From: Streptomyces mirabilis
Lineage (GTDB): Bacteria > Actinomycetota > Actinomycetes > Streptomycetales > Streptomycetaceae
Direction of reading: 5' to 3'
DNA: 64,000 nt
NCBI RefSeq assembly: GCF_039503195.1
Contig: NZ_JBCJKP010000001.1
Location: 6,448,001 to 6,512,000, forward strand
Position 1 is the first letter of the stretch. Each line of letters begins with the position of its first letter. Shown here in pieces: positions 60,358-64,000 of the stretch. The notes beneath the pieces were generated by a model. The model searched no databases and was not told where the DNA came from. It was given only the letters and a program-made list of their open reading frames with translations. Position numbers and translations under genes: made by a program.

Positions 60358-61980
60358 TCACCGGGGAGTCCGGCGGACCGCCCGCCCCGCCAGTACGTCC
60401 GTCCGCCGCCCGTCCTCGATCACGAACCGGCCGTCGATCAGGACGTACGGGATGCCCGTGGGGAGTCTGCGCGGCTCCTCGAACGTCGAGCCCGCCGCGA
60501 CCGTGGCCGGGTCGAAGAGGACCAGGTCGGCGCGGTACCCCTCGCGGACCAGGCCGCGGTCGGGCAGCCGCAGCCGGGCGGCCGGACGGCCGGTGAGATG
60601 GGCGACGCACTCCTCCAGGGAGAGGACGCCCAACTCCCGTACGTACTTCCCCAGATACCGCGGGAACGTGCCGTACGCGCGCGGGTGCGGCTTGTCGCCG
60701 CGCAGGATGCCGTCCGAACCGCCGGTGTGCACACGGTGCCGCATGATCGCGCGGACGTTCTCCTCGTGGCCGACGTGCTGGAGGATCGTCGGACCCAGCC
60801 GGTCGTCGAGGAGCAGGCGGCGGGCGGTCGTCCAGGGGGTCTCGCCGAGCCGGTCGGCGGACTGCCGGACCGTGCTGCCGACGTACGACGCGAGCGCCGG
60901 GTCGGTGACCCCCGAGATCTCGATCGTGTCCCACTCGATGGGCACGCCGTGGCAGCCGTCGGCCCCGATCACCTCCATGTGGTGCCGGACGCGCTCGGCC
61001 GCCTCCTCGTCCTTCAGGCGCGCGAGGATCGCCTCCGGGCCGCCCTCGCTCGCCCAGCTCGGCAGCATCGCCACGAGCGTGGTGCAGCCGGGGGTGTAGG
61101 GGTACGTGTCGAGGCTGATGTCCGCGCCCGCGGCGAGGGCGTCGTCCAGGAGGGCCAGCAGCTCCGGGGCCCTGCCCTCGTTGACGGCGAAATTCATGGT
61201 GGCGTGGGCGAGGTGGAGCGGGCAGCCCGCCTCACGGGTGAGGGACACCATCTCCTCGTACGCCGCCAGGGCGCCCGCCCCGTACGAGCGGTGGTGCGGG
61301 CAGTAGTAGCCGCCGTACTCCGCCACCACCCGGCACAGCTCGGTGAGTTCGGCGTCCTGGGCGTACATGCCGGGGGTGTAGGTGAGGCCGGAGGACATGC
61401 CGACGGCGCCCTCGCGCATCCCGTCGGCCACCAGCCGCCGCATCCGCTCCAGCTCCCGCGCCGTCGCCGGGCGGTCCTCCCAGCCGACGGCGAGCATCCG
61501 GACGGTGCCCTGCGGGACCAGATACGCGGCGTTCACGGCGATGCCCTCGCCGTCGAAGCCGTGGTCGAGCCGGTCCAGGTACTCGCCCACCGAACGCCAG
61601 CCGAAGTCGATGTCGTCGCCGGGTCCGTTCCAGCCGGTGATCGTCGACCGGACCTCCGCGAGGGTGCGGTCGTCGACCGGCGCGTACGACAGTCCGTCCT
61701 GGCCGATGACCTCCAGGGTCACCCCCTGGGCCGCCTTCGCGCTGTGGTCCGGGTCGCGCAGGAGGGCGAGGTCGCTGTGGGCGTGCATGTCGATGAAGCC
61801 GGGGGAGAGGGCCAGTCCCTCGGCGTCAAGAACCCGCCGGGCGACCGGCCGCAGACAGCCGGCCGCCGCGCCCTCCTTGAGCACGGTGGTGATCCTGCCG
61901 CCCTCGATGCCCACGTCGGCGCGGTACGAGGGCCCTCCGGTGCCGTCGACGACCTCCGCGTCGCGGATGACGAGATCCAT
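60358..61980 (-). CDS. D-aminoacylase-like amidohydrolase
   Basis: 540 residues from ATG 61980 (GGAGG upstream). The amidohydrolase opening PGFIDMHAHSDLALL holds His66/His68. Further blocks are GMSSGLTYTPGMYAQDAELT, YYCPHHRSYGAGA, LHLAHATMN and TGGSDGILRGDKPHPRAYGT. D-aminoacylases free D-amino acids from N-acyl derivatives. The zinc-binding cysteine of the classical enzyme (NCG) is replaced by Asp here (VIGQDGLSY), so substrate and metal site may differ. It ends 38 bp from the start of the deaminase gene region and is likely co-transcribed with it. Confidence 0.85.
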   Translation of the reverse strand: MDLVIRDAEVVDGTGGPSYRADVGIEGGRITTVLKEGAAAGCLRPVARRVLDAEGLALSPGFIDMHAHSDLALLRDPDHSAKAAQGVTLEVIGQDGLSYAPVDDRTLAEVRSTITGWNGPGDDIDFGWRSVGEYLDRLDHGFDGEGIAVNAAYLVPQGTVRMLAVGWEDRPATARELERMRRLVADGMREGAVGMSSGLTYTPGMYAQDAELTELCRVVAEYGGYYCPHHRSYGAGALAAYEEMVSLTREAGCPLHLAHATMNFAVNEGRAPELLALLDDALAAGADISLDTYPYTPGCTTLVAMLPSWASEGGPEAILARLKDEEAAERVRHHMEVIGADGCHGVPIEWDTIEISGVTDPALASYVGSTVRQSADRLGETPWTTARRLLLDDRLGPTILQHVGHEENVRAIMRHRVHTGGSDGILRGDKPHPRAYGTFPRYLGKYVRELGVLSLEECVAHLTGRPAARLRLPDRGLVREGYRADLVLFDPATVAAGSTFEEPRRLPTGIPYVLIDGRFVIEDGRRTDVLAGRAVRRTPR

Positions 61981-62018
61981 CACAGGGGCCTCCTGGAAAC
62001 ATGCGTCACAACGGCCTC

Positions 62019-63301
62019 TCAGAAGAACGTACGGACGTAGTCCACGACCGTGCCGTCCGCCTCCACCAGCGGAATCAGCTGCCACTTGTCGAAGGACGTG
62101 CAGGGATGGGACAGCCCGAGGCCCACCCAGTCCCCGACCTCCACGTCCGCCTCCGGGTCCGTGCGCAGCCACGCGTGCTGGTCGGAGAGCGCGGTCACCG
62201 TCAGACCCGTCGCCGGCCGCTCGGCACCGTCCCGCCGCACCACCTGGGCCTCGGGCAGATCGAGGTCGTACGCCGCGTCCCGCTTGCCCGCGTTGACGAA
62301 GGCCTGCTCGGGGGAGGGCCGGGAGACGACCTGGGCCCAGAGGCGGAACGCGGGGTGCAGCGCGCCCTCCTCGGGGACCCGGGTGAAGGGGGTCAGCCGG
62401 CGGTAGTGGCCGTCGTCGTGCGAGACGTAGGCGCCCGAGCGCAGCAGCTTCAGTACGGGCAGGGAGAGGTCGGGGAGCTCGGAGAAGACGTCCGCGACGG
62501 CGTCGAACCAGGCGCTGCCGCCGGCGCTGACGACGATCTCCGCCAGTCCTTCGAACCGGCCCGCCTTGTCGAAGTCCACCGCCAGCGCGGTCAGCCGCCG
62601 CAGCCAGGCGTGCACGCGCTCGGGGTCCGCCGCCGGGACCTCGCCCTCGTAGCCCGCCACGCCGACCAGCCGCAGGGTCCGCGTCGCGGCCACCGCGTCC
62701 GCGACCGCCGCGCACTCGGCCTCCGTACGCACCCCGGTGCGGGCCCCCGCGCCGGCGGCGAGCTCGACGACCACGTCCACCGGACGGGTGGAGCCGTGCA
62801 GCGCCGCGTCCATCAGCTCGACGCCGCGCACCGAATCGACGTAACAGACGAAGCGGAAGTCCGGGTCGGCCGCCAGCTCGGACGCGATCCAGCGCAGCGC
62901 CGCCGCGTCGACGAGTTCGTTCGCGAGGAAGATCCGCTCGATTCCGAACTCCCGTGCCACGCGCACCTGGTGGGGCACGGCGAGCGTGATGCCCCAGGCG
63001 CCGTGCTCGATCTGCCGCCAGAACAGCTGGGGGGCCATCGAGGTCTTGCCGTGCGGGGCGAAGGCGAGGCCGTGGCGGACGGCGTACGTCTCCATCAGTT
63101 CGAGGTTGTGCGTCAGGCGCTCGGCGGACAGGGCGAGGACGGGGGTGGTGAAGCCGCCGGTGAAGAGGTCGCGGCGCTGGGCGGCCAGCTCGCCGACGGT
63201 CAGACCCTCGGCGTCCGGGGGAAGCCCTTGAAGCGGTGGTCGACGCGGTCCGCGGCGAGACGGTCCGCCGCCAGACGGGCGGCGGCTTCGGAGGCGGTCA
63301 T
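62019..63301 (-). pseudogene. D-amino-acid deaminase (D-serine dehydratase-like) with one-base frameshift near its start
   Basis: ATG 63301 (AAGGGATGG upstream) reads MTASEAAARLAADRLAADRV, then DHRFKG. After that a one-base shift at the CCCCC run near 63216-63227 is needed to enter LPPDAEGLTVGELAAQRRDL and the rest of the protein. The PLP alanine-racemase-like barrel has FAPHGKTSMAPQLF (PLP lysine), GAWGITLAVPHQVRV, VVELAAGAGARTG and GGSAWFDAV. A D-serine dehydratase-like C-terminal domain ends LGLSHPCTSFDKWQLIPLVE. Metal and PLP residues are intact beyond the shift, so a sequence error is a real possibility. Confidence 0.82.
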
Positions 63302-63331
63302 GGGGCCATCCCTTCAAGGGTGCTGCGCTGC

Positions 63332-63348
63332 GTTGCATCATGTGCAAC
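63332..63348. promoter_or_regulatory. Inverted repeat in the divergent promoter of deaminase and sugar kinase genes
   Basis: GTTGCA (63332-63337) and TGCAAC (63343-63348) surround TCATG, 31 bp from the deaminase start and 106 bp from the kinase start. Short palindromes of this type in catabolic promoters are typical IclR- or GntR-family sites, which is inference. No regulator gene is inside the window. Confidence 0.5.
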
Positions 63349-63453
63349 GGTCATTGCGTATGTCGTTTACTGCTGTCTAACATCCCAGCCAACGCAGGGT
63401 CAACGGTGCCGCCCGGTCCCCGTCGGCCGCGAGAACGAGGAGCCCCAGACATC

Positions 63454-64000
63454 GTGACCCCCAACGGACCTGTCGACGCCCCGGACGTCGTGGATGTCGT
63501 CGCGCTCGGCGAGTCCATGGTCACGTTCCTGCCCACCCGGCCCGGGCGCCTCGCCGACGTGCCGTCGTTCGAACGGGGGATCGGCGGAGCCGAGTCCAAC
63601 GTGGCGTGCGTGCTCGCCGCGACCGGGCACACCGCGCGCTGGGTCGGCCGGGTCGGCACCGACGGGTTCGGCGACCACCTGGTCGAGGCGATCGCCGCGT
63701 ACGGCGTCGACACCTCCGCCGTACGAAGGGATCCCGCGCGCCCGACGGGCATCTACTTCCGCACGGCGGGCGACCGGGCGAGCGACGCCCACGAGGTCGC
63801 GTACTACCGGGCCGGATCCGCCGCCTCCGCGATGACCAAGGACAACGTGGACCTGGACGCCCTGCGCTCGGGCCGCGTACTGCACCTGTCCGGCATCACC
63901 GCCGCGCTCTCCGAGGACTGCCTCGGCCTGATGCGCGAACTCACCGCGCCCCGCGCGAGGCGCCCCCTCGTCTCCTTCGACGTCAACCACCGCGCCGGTT
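63454..64000 (+). CDS. PfkB-family sugar kinase (2-keto-3-deoxygluconate kinase-like), truncated by window edge
   Basis: GTG 63454 with GAGGAG at 63436-63441. The 182 visible residues read VVALGESMVTFLPTRPGRLA, GIGGAESNVACVLAATG, WVGRVGTDGFGDHLVEAIAA, GIYFRTAGDRASDAHEVAYY and LHLSGITAALSEDC. These are the N-terminal PfkB signature with GIGGAESNVA as the sugar-binding site. The pattern fits 2-keto-3-deoxygluconate kinases. The ATP-binding half lies beyond the right edge. It diverges from the D-amino-acid genes and may be under the same operator. Confidence 0.85.
   Translation, partial: MTPNGPVDAPDVVDVVALGESMVTFLPTRPGRLADVPSFERGIGGAESNVACVLAATGHTARWVGRVGTDGFGDHLVEAIAAYGVDTSAVRRDPARPTGIYFRTAGDRASDAHEVAYYRAGSAASAMTKDNVDLDALRSGRVLHLSGITAALSEDCLGLMRELTAPRARRPLVSFDVNHRAG

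Noticed and set aside
1..64000. tRNA or rRNA genes
   Set aside because: No T-loop GGTTC-A-A-[CT] core with flanking acceptor pairing and CCA-side context, and no rRNA signature, was noticed in any intergenic region.

Overview
The window is high-GC actinobacterial chromosome, almost certainly Streptomyces. Third-codon positions are strongly GC-rich, GTG and TTG starts are common, and a mycothiol S-conjugate amidase, a GTP-dependent PEP carboxykinase, SpoIIE-type phosphatases and DUF4307-type proteins are present. I see no rRNA, tRNA, CRISPR array or intact insertion sequence.

Region by region. 1-8.5 kb is an eroded accessory stretch: a YihY-like membrane protein cut by the left edge, a GMC oxidoreductase relic, an aminoglycoside-phosphotransferase-fold kinase, a PAS/GAF/SpoIIE/HATPase signalling phosphatase, a CBS-BON protein, msrA, and a relic of a second msrA with short duplicated segments. 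8.5-23 kb looks like core chromosome: metB, a sigma-factor/small membrane protein pair separated by a heptapeptide-repeat mini-ORF, MarR, threonine ammonia-lyase, a DrrAB-type ABC exporter, a GAP-family exporter, a three-gene heme peroxidase cluster (ABM-like protein, DyP peroxidase, catalase-family protein), greA, a DUF4307 protein and mca.

23.2-29.7 kb is a three-gene minus-strand cluster: a membrane-anchored STAND (NB-ARC-like) ATPase with TPRs, a second TPR protein with a degenerate P-loop-like head, and a CHAT-like protein whose expected catalytic cysteine is glycine. A frameshifted serine-recombinase relic lies just upstream. This is my main candidate for an undescribed signalling or conflict system.

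30.4-39.4 kb holds a YyaL/DUF255 thioredoxin-fold protein and then a four-gene glycan locus: a processive GT2, a GT39-like transferase, a DPM1-GtrA fusion and a secreted galactose-oxidase-like copper radical oxidase with all expected metal and cofactor residues. It looks like an analogue of the Streptomyces CslA/GlxA pathway. 39.3-45.5 kb carries a Mut7-C RNase, a TetR/MFS efflux operon, a hemolysin-III protein and PEP carboxykinase with a strong terminator.

45.6-54.2 kb is a cell-surface carbohydrate region. The four dTDP-L-rhamnose genes (rmlA, C, B, D) are interleaved with a DUF2079 membrane protein, a secreted collagen-like Gly-X-Y protein, a GT2-methyltransferase fusion and a TPR protein. 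54.2-64 kb contains relics (a PEP carboxykinase fragment, a vWA pseudogene), an XRE/MmyB regulator, an AlaA-like aminotransferase and a D-amino-acid deaminase each broken by a one-base shift in a G/C run (possibly sequence errors), a secreted trypsin-like protease, a D-aminoacylase-like amidohydrolase and a PfkB sugar kinase cut by the right edge.

All functions are inferred by reading the sequence. No database search was run.
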